Source of the DNA: Hybos culiciformis
Taxonomy: Eukaryota > Arthropoda > Insecta > Diptera > Hybotidae
DNA length: 64,000 bases
NCBI GenBank assembly: GCA_964007475.1
Contig: OZ023274.1
Span: forward strand, 84,463,936-84,527,935
Direction: 5' to 3'
The notes under the pieces are model-generated. The model ran no database searches. It saw only the letters and a list, made by a program, of their open reading frames with translations, and was not told the DNA's origin. How positions within the stretch are numbered: the first letter of the stretch is position 1; every line of letters starts with the position of its first letter. Shown here piece by piece: positions 52,575-62,053 of the stretch. The translations under genes and the position numbers were made by a program.

Positions 52575-54015
52575 ATGTGGTAAGTTAATTGTGAATTTCT
52601 GAGAAGTATGATGTTGATTGGATGAAAAAAATATTTCCAAATTGATTAAATTTTGAAAGTTCACACATAATATGATCTGCCTTAGAAGATTTTCATCGTA
52701 GGACTTCTCCTGAAGTTTATAGTTTATATAGAATATATCAGTGCACTACAATAAAACATTATTATTATTTTTTCAGGGCGTACAAAATTATTATTTTGTT
52801 TTCAGTTATTGCATGGTCGAAATCTTTCGAATGCCATAACTTTACAGGAGTTAATGTGGAACCAAAGAAGGTAAAATTTAAATGATTCAACATATATTAC
52901 ATTTTGAACCAAATCTAAATCTTGTGCTCTATGTCATGAAACATACAATATATACCCATGAGAGCAATATTTATTTTTACACCGTTCAGCGCTCGAAAAT
53001 GTATTTTTGAAAATTATTCTCGATAAAATGCATCACAAGATGTATCCATTTTTATTAATATTTTATTTTAATTTTTTAAGCTTGAGGGTGTCTGGTCTGG
53101 GTTTTATAGGACAACCAGTCTGCGCGAAACGGGTTCAACTAAAGATTGTAGATTGGGAAATTACCAACAAACCGGTCCAAATCAAATGATGCAGTTCAAA
53201 ACAATCTTTCCACCGTAAGTATATTGTTTTTACATTTTAAGAGATGTGAACAATAAATGAAATTTTATGTTTTCAATCACTCCGTAGAAATTATTTTATT
53301 AACTTCACTGTCGAGGATAATTGTTTTTTTTTGTTAAAGAAATAACTAGATATACTATGACTCGCAGAAACGTAATAAGCAGCTAAGTATTTTGCTCTCA
53401 AGTTATAATTTGATTGATTTAAAAGAGAAATTAAAAATAATAGTTTTTAATATACTAAGCTAAACCAAAAGAAATGTACTTTTTTTTTTTTTTAGAAATG
53501 TTAATAATGCCCAAGCAATTGTATACAAATTTGAAGTCAATGAACGTGACAGCTTTTTAAGAACGGTGCAAAGCTCGGAGAAAGATCCAGGTATAATAAA
53601 ATAATTTTATATTACGCAATTAAATTGGATAAACCAAATTTTTTTAAGAAAATCGTAACAAACTAAAAATAATATTAATTTATATAAAATGAATAAATTA
53701 ATTCTTTTAGTTCTATATTATCAAATGATTCTCTCCGATCACTTCGATAGTTATTACGTTGATTATTATTGCGATAAAGAAAAGAAACAAGGTACCCTAC
53801 ATTTTTTTTAATTAAATTATGCTTTATATTTTTAATTTTTTAATTTATATTTATCAGAATTAGTTTATTTTGCATCAAGAGAACTAGTAGTATCACCCGA
53901 AACTGAAAAGCGTGCTGTGGCAGCATATAGGAAACTTGAAGGTGCTCCAATAACATCATTTGTAAGAATTCCTCAAAGAGCTTGCTATCCGCAATATAAC
54001 AAGTTACATAACTAG
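52575..54015 (+). CDS. Lip-5: secreted lipocalin-like protein, 188 aa
   Basis: Exons 52575-52579, 52777-52870, 53081-53214, 53496-53590, 53711-53791, 53858-54015 (567 nt; phases 2, 0, 2, 1, 1). Signal peptide of ~18 residues (MWAYKIIILFSVIAWSKS). Lipocalin motif G36-V-W38 (LEGVWSGFY). Four cysteines: C21, C56 (TKDC), C130 (DYYC), C179 (RAC), spaced for the usual two lipocalin disulfides. Residues 137-165 (LVYFASRELVVSPETEKR...) form the last strand and C-terminal helix. Size matches the family's usual 170-200 residues. An open frame from 53007 to 53189 covers exon 3 in another frame and is a shadow. Second-youngest branch of the array: its intron 3 lacks the SINE-like insert of Lip-6/7. Confidence 0.9.
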
Positions 54016-54238
54016 AAAAGGATTTAAATAGATAACAACATGTTTTATGTAACTACGTCTGTCTCATTATCGAAATAAAACTAACATTTTATTAACAATA
54101 AATAATAAAAAGAACATAGTAATCATATTTTATCTTTAGTTTTATTTAATAGTTTTCAGATTATAAATTGCTGGAACTTCAAATAATTGTAAATATTCTG
54201 ATAATTAAAGTTGAATTAAAAAACTTTTCTACGACACG

Positions 54239-54540
54239 ATGAGGACGATCAATAATTGGATGCGTCAGTTTGGTGTTAGTTTGATTTTGTGGACTTTTTA
54301 TTGGTTAAACGATTCAAACAAATTAGCAGTTTTTTATTTCGCGATGGGCACATTTTTTTTGGCATTTAAACTACATAGTTTATGTATAGTACAACGGAGG
54401 TTAGTTCAAGTTCAAATTTTGTTTTCAAGACCCAATAACACCACAATGGGCTCAACAAGCAGCAAAAAGAATAAATGTTGTGATTTTTTTATATTAATAA
54501 ATAAAATCCATAATGATCAGATACTATAATAAAAAATAAA
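54239..54540 (+). pseudogene. Relic of a Lip-4-type last exon and 3' UTR (Lip-5 unit)
   Basis: After a polypyrimidine-like GTTTTCAAG, the stretch from 54431 (CCCAATAACACCACAATGGG, then CAACAAGCAGC) aligns with Lip-4 exon 6 from its CCAATAGCACCAGAATCGG. It then jumps, past a deletion of most of the exon, to the Lip-4 3' UTR (AGAATAAAT...TTAATAAATAAAATCC). The 54239-54529 open frame is incidental: it has no signal peptide or lipocalin motif, and the copy in the Lip-6 unit is broken. Confidence 0.7.
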
Positions 54541-54884
54541 TTAATATAAAAAAGTAAGAATATTTTCTCGCATTAAAACGTTTGTCTATAATTATTTGTA
54601 TTATTTATTCATTTATAGTCTCAGAAACAGACAGTTGTAACCGGTGTATTATTTTATAACTTTTTTTTGCTGGGGTTATTGTTCGACATATATATTTTAT
54701 AATACGTCTTAAATTTTTTTATTTTTTAGTATAATAATTTAAGGCTGGATTACTCTCTTGGAACAAGTTGGGATATACGTAAAGGATAAAATCTGTTTTC
54801 TGTTTTTAAAAGTAAATAAAGGGTATGAAAAAGAAAGTGGAATTAAAGAAGAATCTGTAATTGTAGATTACAATACATGTTATG

Positions 54885-55031
54885 AAAATTTGTTATTCTT
54901 GCGAGTGTGTATACACACAAACACATAGACACGAGTCATATTTATATCACGAGACAGAAGGTCGAGTGATATAATATTGACGAGTTACTATGTGTTTGTG
55001 TGTATGCACAACGAGCTGTATAACAAATTTG
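54885..55031. repeat. Imperfect ~65-bp inverted repeat
   Basis: Left arm from AAAATTTGTTAT through ACACACAAACACATAG; the right arm is its complement, ending ATAACAAATTTGAT. A shorter partial copy of the right arm (GCATAACAAATTTGATTAAC) follows at about 55050. Confidence 0.8.
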
Positions 55032-55218
55032 ATTAAGATGTATTGCATACTGCATAACAAATTTGATTAACATGTATTGTATGTGCATGTGAGAAGGAGT
55101 TGAAAACAATACATTTACAATGAAAAAAATAAACAAAAAAGTTCGAAATGAAGCAAGGAAATAAAATTTAATTAATACGGAAGTAATTTTATTTCTCGAA
55201 ATGATTTCAAACCGGATA

Positions 55219-55363
55219 ATTTAAGATCAGCTAATTCCTAAAATATTAAAAAAAAATTAGTAATTTTTCCAAAAAAAAATTATTTATTTTCTTTTCTCTT
55301 CTCTTTTTGGAAAAATCACTATTTTTTTTTATTATTTTCGGAATTAGCTGATCTTCTTAAATT
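55219..55363. repeat. ~57-bp inverted repeat (foldback)
   Basis: AATTTAAGATCAGCTAATTC at the left and its near-complement GAATTAGCTGATCTTCTTAA at the right, extending inward through A/T-rich arms to TTTTTCC/GGAAAAA around a CTTTTCTCTT loop. Confidence 0.85.
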
Positions 55364-55512
55364 TTATTTTTAATTATTAAAAAAAATAATAATAATTTTA
55401 TAATTATTTTTTTTTATAATTAAAAATAAAATCAAATAATTAAAATTATTATAATTATAATTTATATTTACAATAAATAATCTCCTTGTTGCTGCCATTT
55501 TCCTCGTTTGCA

Positions 55513-55791
55513 GAGCGCGAAGTCGATGACTTTTACCGACCACTCACTGCTTAAAGAAAATTACCAACGACTGCGACTGGAGCGACTCAAATCGGCTTCA
55601 TACTAAAAAATTTATAAAAAAAATTTTTTTCACTTAATTTTTTTAATTATTGAAAAAAAATTTAAAAAATATAGAAAAATTTCACAGCCGATTACAGCTG
55701 ATTTTTTGGACCCACGGCGACCAATTCAATTTTTGCCAATTTCTTCGGCGACCGTTGTGTTTGACCGACTGAGGTCAGCGACTTCGAGCTC
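55513..55791. mobile_element. MITE-like inverted-repeat element, GC-richer than its surroundings
   Basis: GAGCGCGAAGTCGATGAC at the left pairs with GTCAGCGACTTCGAGCTC at the right with two or three mismatches. Internal CGAC/GTCG repeats on both strands (GACCGACTGAGG, GCGACTGGAG). I cannot find a convincing target duplication. Confidence 0.6.
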
Positions 55792-56298
55792 TCAATTCTT
55801 ACTTGACATTTGACAATTGACAGCAAACTTTATAATGCAATTCTTTCAGGGTTATCATTGTTCTATTTTTATTCATTTTGTTTTTTTGAATAAAATAAGT
55901 GCAATTTTTGAAGTGGGGGTTAAATTTTTGTACTAAAATCCAACCACTTTCGCTTAAAAATTTAGTAGTAGAGGTTCGAAGATCCTTTAAAAATAGTAGA
56001 TTGAAACACATGTTAAGAAAATTCATCGACTGATCGACTGACCGCTTTTTAGAAAAAAAAAAAAAAATAGCCGCGTATTTTTTTATTGGTTCTTTTTTGT
56101 TTTTGTTTTTTCTTTGCTCAGAGGGAAAATATAAATTAGCTCAGAGGGGAAATATTGATTTTTAGCATTATAAACTAACTTTATTTGACATTGATATGAT
56201 GCATGTGAGAGGTATACATTTGCAATTTTTTTTTTGGGTATTTGTCTGTATTGAAATATTGTGAGTGTGAGTGATTTCGTTTTTGTTTATAGTATTAC

Positions 56299-56799
56299 CG
56301 CTGTGTTTAACTGGACGCGACGGTGACGTTACAAACGTGAAAGACGTTGTGATTAATTTTTTTTGCAGTTATACTGGACGTCTTCAACGTTGTAAAACTA
56401 AAAAGTAAGCTATGGTAAACAAAACAACTTTCACTACTATTTTCAAATAAATTAAAAAAAATAAAAACGAAAAAATATTTAATTAATTTCTCTTCGAAAC
56501 TCATGTTGAAATTATTTACAGAAAATAAAATTTTTGGATGTTTTTTTGTTTAAAACGGTTGGTTCTAAGTTTTCTGTTTAAACTTTTTTTTTATTTATTC
56601 GGGCATTAAAACAGAATGCTTTGATTATCAACGTCCTTAACGTAAAAAGTTAAAATATATTTAACTTTTTACGTCGTCAACGTCGCGTCGTCAACGTCAA
56701 CGTCCAGTTAAACCGTCTCCATACACTTCCATACATTTAATATTTCTTACGTCTTTAGCGTCACGTCCGTCGCGTCCGTCGCGTCCAGTTAAACAGAGC
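56299..56799. mobile_element. TIR element rich in ACGTC repeats (501 bp)
   Basis: The ends are TGTTTAACTGGACGCGACGG and its complement, offset by one or two bases at the very tips. TATTAC flanks both sides (56293-56298 and 56800-56805), a possible 6-bp target duplication. The right half contains runs of CGTCAACGTC and GTCGCGTCC. No transposase frame; superfamily not determined. Confidence 0.8.
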
Positions 56800-56866
56800 T
56801 ATTACGCAGTTCAAAATGAAGTAAGTAAATACAATATTGGGAAATGTAAATACTATTTACATCACA

Positions 56867-56895
56867 GGGAAATGTAAATACAATTTACATTTCCC
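56867..56895. repeat. 29-nt perfect palindrome
   Basis: GGGAAATGTAAAT, then ACA, then ATTTACATTTCCC. Further AATGTAAATAC copies lie on either side (56834, 56956), so it is part of a small repeat cluster. Confidence 0.85.
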
Positions 56896-58130
56896 TATAA
56901 TTGCATGTGTATTGATGCATGTAATGGACCATTTACCGAGCTAAATTTGCGAATGTAAATACAACTTACCGAAGACATGCACATTAAAATAATTTTCAAT
57001 AATTATATTTTCTGGATGAAATGAACCTAGTAAGTTCCATTTGAGATATTCTCTGCTCAGACTTTTTAATATTTTAATTTTTTTTTATCCAATTTAACAC
57101 GCACGTAAAAAATGTTTTTTCTTTAAAGAGATATATTAAGTATATAATACTTCAAAAAGATTATTACAAAACTTGCAATGTTCAAAATTCAATTGATCCT
57201 GAACAGGAAAAACGTAAGTTTAATACAATTACCTATATTATTATATCAATACTATTAAACCTACATTATTTCTTGTGCTTTAGCACTGTTTTCTAAAGAC
57301 AGTCGCTTCATCTGCTTCCAAAGAACGTCTTATATTTTATTTTATTTTACTTTCATCTATCGCATACAGATTACAGACCTAACAGATTTTCACCTAAATT
57401 AATAGTTCAATTCAAAAATATTTAAAAACATAATCATTTAAAAAAGTATATTCATTTAATAATTAAAACCATTAAAATTATAATATAAATTTTTGAATGA
57501 ATGTATAATACAAAATCAACTTCAAAAAAAATTCGATGAATTTACAATTATTCATAAGTATTCAAAAGATTGGACAATAAAGAGGTTTTTGAAATATGAT
57601 TTTTGTTTTATTTTATTTTACTCAACTGAATAAGCCTTGTTCTGAAAAGTGCCATTTACTTTAATTTAAAATGTTTACTCAAAATGAATACAACAAAGAA
57701 GAAAATCTGTTTCCATTAGATTTTAATATTCTTTTTTCAATAACGAAATATAAACTATATAAATATTTTAACATCGTCAACTACTTAATATTAATACTTA
57801 AATATTTAAGTGCGTTCAAACTAAATGAAATGGAAGAATTCTCTCAAGTCTTTAAGTACCTTTACATGCTTTAGATAATTATCCAAAAACTAATAGTCAA
57901 ATAATGCATTATATTTGATACAATTTAAACAATTATCTTCTAATCAACATTTTAAATTATAGAACTACATTTTTTACGTCAAAAAACTTTAAAATTCATT
58001 AAGTTATGATAATAAATAAACTGATGAGTCGAAAGTTACCACATCAAGCTTTAATTAATTTTTATAATTTTTACAATATTATGAATTTAATTAAATTTTA
58101 TTAAATAAAATAATGTCAGGAAAATTGATC

Positions 58131-58164
58131 TATAAATACTTTTCACATTATATAAAAGTTAGTT
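58131..58164 (+). promoter_or_regulatory. Lip-6 core promoter: TATA box and initiator
   Basis: TATAAATA at 58131-58138 and TTAGTT at 58159-58164; 30 bp from TATA to the initiator A, as in Lip-3, -5 and -7. Confidence 0.75.
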
Positions 58165-58182
58165 ATAATAATTTCGTAGATA

Positions 58183-59862
58183 ATGTGGTAAGTTAATTGT
58201 AAATTTCTGATATGATGTTGATTGAATGAAAAAAAAATTTCCAAATTAATTAAATTTTGAAAGCTCCCACATAATATGAACTGCCTTAGATGATTTTCGG
58301 CTACGAGCTCCTTAAATGTTTTTTGAGTTTGTGGTTTATAAAAAATAAAAAAAATTGTTATAAGGAATGATATTATAATTTTAATTTCTACATTATTATT
58401 TGTTTCAGGGCTTTCAAAATTATTATTTTGATTTCAATTATTGCATGGTCGAAATCTTTCGAATGCCATAACTTTACAGGAGTCAATGTGGAACCAAAGA
58501 AGGTAAAATTTAAATGATTCAACAATGTTTGTACATATATTACATTTCAACCAAATCTAAATCTTTTGCTAAAAAACATGAAACATACAATATATACCCA
58601 TGAGTGTGCGACCATGAGAGCAATATTTAGTTTTACACCGTTCATGCTCGAAAATGTATTTTGAAAATTATTCTCGATAAAATGCATCACAAGATGTATC
58701 CATTTTTATTAATATTTTACTATAATTTTTTAAGCTTGAGGGTATCTGGTCTGGATTTTATACGACAACTATTTTGTACGAATTGGGTTCAACTAAAGAT
58801 TGTAGATTGGGAAATTACCAACAAACCGGTCCAAATGAAATGATGCTGTTCATAACTATGTTTCCACCGTGAGTATATTATTTTTAGATTTTAAACAAGT
58901 AAATAGTATGAAACAAAAAATAATAGTTAGTCAACTAGTTTAGGTAGGAGGTTATACTGGGTTGAAGTCCCACAGTACTCATACCTTTGCTGTCGGTCAC
59001 TGAGTCTCCTTTCGAGGATTTCCTCCTTCCGCAAAAAAAAAAAATAAAAATTATTTGAAGAGATGTGAACAATAAATGAAAATTTTTTTTTTTCAAATTA
59101 TTTTATTACCTTCACTAGCGAGGATTATTATTTTTTTTGTAAAAGAAATAACTAGATATACTATGACTCGCAAAACGTAATAAGCAGCTAAGTATTTTGC
59201 TCTCAAGTTACAATTTGTTACTTTGGCAGCGTAGACGGTGGTAATTTTTTAGTATTGATTTAAAAGAGAAATTTAAAATAATAGTTTTTAATATGCTAAG
59301 CTAAACCAAAAGAAATGTACTTTTTTTTTTTTTTAGAAATGTTAATAATGCCCAAGCAATTGTATACAAATTTGAAGTCAATGAACGTGACAGCTTTTTA
59401 AGAACGGTGCAAAGCTCGGATAAAGATCCAGGTATAATAAAATAATTTTATATTACGCAATTAAATTGGATAAATCAAATTTTTTTAAGAAAACCGTAAC
59501 AAACTAAAAATAATATTAATTTAATTTTAAATAAAATGAATTAATTAATTCTTTTAGTTCAATATTTTCAAATGATTCTCTCCGATCGCTTCGATAGTTT
59601 TTACGTTGGTTATTATTGCGATAAAGAAAACGAACAAGGTACCACTTTTTTTTAATTAAATTATTCACTATTTTTTAATTTTTTTAATTTATAATTATCA
59701 GAATTAGTTTATTTTGCATCAAGAGAGCTAGTAGTATCACCCGAAACAGAAAAGCGTGCTGTGGCAGCATATAGGAAACTTGAAGGTGCTCCTCCAATAA
59801 CATCATTTATAAGAATTCCTCAAAGAGCTTGCTATCCGCAATATAACAAGTTACATAACTAG
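58183..59862 (+). CDS. Lip-6: secreted lipocalin-like protein, 189 aa
   Basis: Exons 58183-58187, 58409-58502, 58735-58868, 59337-59431, 59558-59638, 59702-59862 (570 nt; phases 2, 0, 2, 1, 1). Signal peptide MWAFKIIILISIIAWSKS; GxW in LEGIWSGFY; the four cysteines of Lip-5 are kept. It has one more codon than Lip-5 in exon 6 (GAPPIT for GAPIT). Exon 2 is identical to that of Lip-7, yet exon 3 differs at 12 of 134 bases, ten of them changing the amino acid, mostly in the loop after the GxW strand (TTTILYELG against TTTSLRESG in Lip-7). Intron 3 contains a SINE-like insert. Confidence 0.9.
58905..59060 (+). mobile_element. SINE-like insert in intron 3 of Lip-6
   Basis: A ~150-bp block, absent from Lip-5 at the matching place. 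It contains TAGTTTAGGTAGGAGG (A-box-like), GGGTTGAAGTCCCAC (degenerate B-box-like), a GC-richer body and a terminal A run (59031-59044). A copy lies in Lip-7 at 62830-62945. Confidence 0.55.
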
Positions 59863-60254
59863 AAAAGGATTTAAATAGATAACAACATGTTTTATGTAAC
59901 TACGTCTGTCTCATTATCGAAATAAGACTAACGTTTTATTAACAATAAATAATAAAAACAACATAGTTACCATATTTTGTCTTCAGTTTGATTTAATAGT
60001 TTTCAGATTATAAATTGCTGAAACTTCAAATAATTGTAAATATTCTGATAATTAAAGTTGAATAAAATAACATTTAAATTTCTATGACACGATGGGGACG
60101 ATTTACAATTGGATGCGTCAGTTTGGTGTTAGTTAGGTGTTGTGGACTTTTTATTGGTTAAACGATTCAAACAAATAAGCAGTTTTTTATTTCGCGATGG
60201 GCAAATTTTTTTTGGCATTTAAACTACATAGTTTATGTGTAGTACAACGGAGGT

Positions 60255-60370
60255 TAGTTCAAGTTCAAATTTTGTTTTCAAGACCCAATAACACCAGAAT
60301 GCGTTCAACAAGCAGCAAATAGAATAAATGTTGTAATTTTTTTATATTAATAAATAAAATCCATAATGAT
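60255..60370 (+). pseudogene. Relic of a Lip-4-type last exon and 3' UTR (Lip-6 unit)
   Basis: CCCAATAACACCAGAATGCG, then CAACAAGCAGC, aligns with Lip-4 exon 6 (CCAATAGCACCAGAATCGG...) slightly better than the Lip-5-unit copy does, and is followed by the conserved AGAATAAATGTTGT and AATAAATAAAATCC. Internal stops; not coding. Confidence 0.7.
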
Positions 60371-62001
60371 CAGATACTATAATAAAAAATAAATTAATAT
60401 AAAAAAGTAAGAATATTTTCTCGCATTAAAATGTTTGTCTATAATTTGTATTACAAAAAATAATTATAATGATCTACTTTCATAATATTCTTTCTAAACA
60501 ATAATTTAAAGAATTAAAAGACTCAAATAGCGAATTTTCTAAAAAGGAAAAAAAAACAAATTTATTCATTTATAGTCTCAGAAACAGACAATTGTAACGG
60601 TGTATTATTTTATAACTTTTTTTTGCTGGTGTTATTGTTCGACATATATTAATTTCATAATACTCCTTCATTTTTTTTATTTTTTAATATAATAATTTAA
60701 GGCTGGAGTACTCTCTTCGAACAAGTTGGGATATACGTAAAGGATAAAATCTGTTTTCTGTTTTTAAAAGTAAATAAAGGATATGAAAAAGAAAGTGAAA
60801 TTAAAGAGGAATCTGTAAAATAATTTTCAATAATTACTATATTTTGTGGATGAAATGAACCTAGTAAGTTCCATTTGAGATATTCTCTGCTCAGACTTTT
60901 TAATATTTTAATTTTTTTTTATCCAATTTAACACGCACGTAAAAAATGTTTTTTCTTTAAAGAGATATATTAAGTATATAATACTTCAAAAAGATTATTA
61001 CAAAACTTGCAATGTTCAAAATTCAATTGATCCTGAACAGGAAAAACGTAAGTTTAATACAATTACCTATATTATTATATCAATACTATTAAACCTACAT
61101 TATTTCTTGTGCTTTAGCACTGTTTTCTAAAGACAGTCGCTTCATCTGCTTCCAACGAACGTTCTATATTTTATTTTATTTTATTTTAATCTATCGCATA
61201 CAGACCTAACAGATTTTAAGTTAAATTAATAGTTGAATTCTAAAATATTTAAAAACATAATCAATTAAAAAAAAATATTCATTTAATAATTAAAACCATT
61301 AAAACTAACCAAAAATAAATTAAATAAAAGAAAATTCAATCAAAATTCAATAAAAGAAAAGAAAATTATAATATAAATTTTTGAATGAATACAAAATCAA
61401 TTTTAAGAAAAATTCGATGAATTAACAATTATTCAAAAGATTGGACATTAAAGAGGTTTTTGAAATATGATTTTTGTTTTATTTTATTTTACTCAACTGA
61501 ATAAGCCTTGTTCTGAAAAGTGCCATTTACTTTAATTTAAAATGTTTACTCAAAATGAATACAACAAAGAAGAAAATCTGTTTCCATTAGATTTTAATAT
61601 TCTTTTTTCAATAACATAATATAAACTATATAAATATTTTAACATCGTCAACTACTTAATATTAATACTTAAATATTTAAGTGCGTTCAAACTAAATGAA
61701 ATGGAAGAATTCTCTTAAGTCTTTAAGTACCTTTACATGCTTTAGATAATTATCCAAAAACTAATAGTCAAATAATGCATTATATTTGATACAATTTAAA
61801 CAATTATCTTCTAATCAACATTTTAAATTATAGAACTACATTTTTTACGTCAAAAAACTTTAAAATTCATTAAGTTATGATAATAAATAAACTGATGAGT
61901 CGAAAGTTACCACATCAAGCTTTAATTAATTTTTATAATTTTTACAATATTATGAATTTAATTAAATTTTATTAAATAAAATAATGTCAGGAAAATTGAT
62001 C
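60371..62001. other. Inter-gene part of the Lip-6 unit
   Basis: Continuous homolog of 46780-48240 and of 54530-58130 minus its insertion. The sequence shared with the Lip-5 unit is closely similar over long stretches (for example 57560-58180 against 61440-62050). No gene. Confidence 0.75.
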
Positions 62002-62035
62002 TATAAATACTTTTCACATTATATAAAAGTTAGTT
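62002..62035 (+). promoter_or_regulatory. Lip-7 core promoter: TATA box and initiator
   Basis: TATAAATA at 62002-62009 and TTAGTT at 62030-62035; 30-bp spacing. The block is essentially identical to that of Lip-6. Confidence 0.75.
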
Positions 62036-62053
62036 ATAATAATTTCGTAGATA

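Larger units (their letters stand above)
54860..56985. mobile_element. Composite 2.1-kb insertion in the Lip-5 unit
   Basis: The Lip-6 unit reads GAATCTGTAAAATAATTTTC without interruption at 60811. Here the sequence breaks after CTGTAA and resumes with TAAAATAATTTTC, so TAA may be a 3-bp target duplication. No clear terminal repeats. The insert contains a hairpin (54885-55031), a second hairpin (55219-55363), an inverted-repeat element (55513-55791), a TIR element (56299-56799) and a perfect palindrome (56867-56895), so it is a pile of separate insertions. Confidence 0.75.

Noticed and set aside
52571..53189. Repeated 60-aa open frames at 53007, 58661 and 62543 (MKIILDKMHHKMYPF...)
   Set aside because: They cover intron 2 and exon 3 of Lip-5/6/7 in the wrong frame. 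The spliced exon 3 frame carries the GxW motif and conserved Cys, so the repeated peptide only reflects duplicated DNA.
54239..54529. 96-aa open frame after Lip-5
   Set aside because: No signal peptide or known motif; the Lip-6 unit copy has internal stops. It overlaps the Lip-4-type exon relic.
55970..55985. GAGGTTCGAAGATCC, B-box-like
   Set aside because: No A box at the right distance and no tRNA fold; chance match.
56307..56504. 65-aa - strand open frame
   Set aside because: It lies entirely inside the ACGTC-rich TIR element and resembles no transposase.
57671..57874. 67-aa open frame starting MFTQNEYNKEENLF
   Set aside because: It recurs at 48082 and 61542 but is shortened differently in both, with no sign of protein-level conservation. 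Treated as duplicated non-coding DNA.
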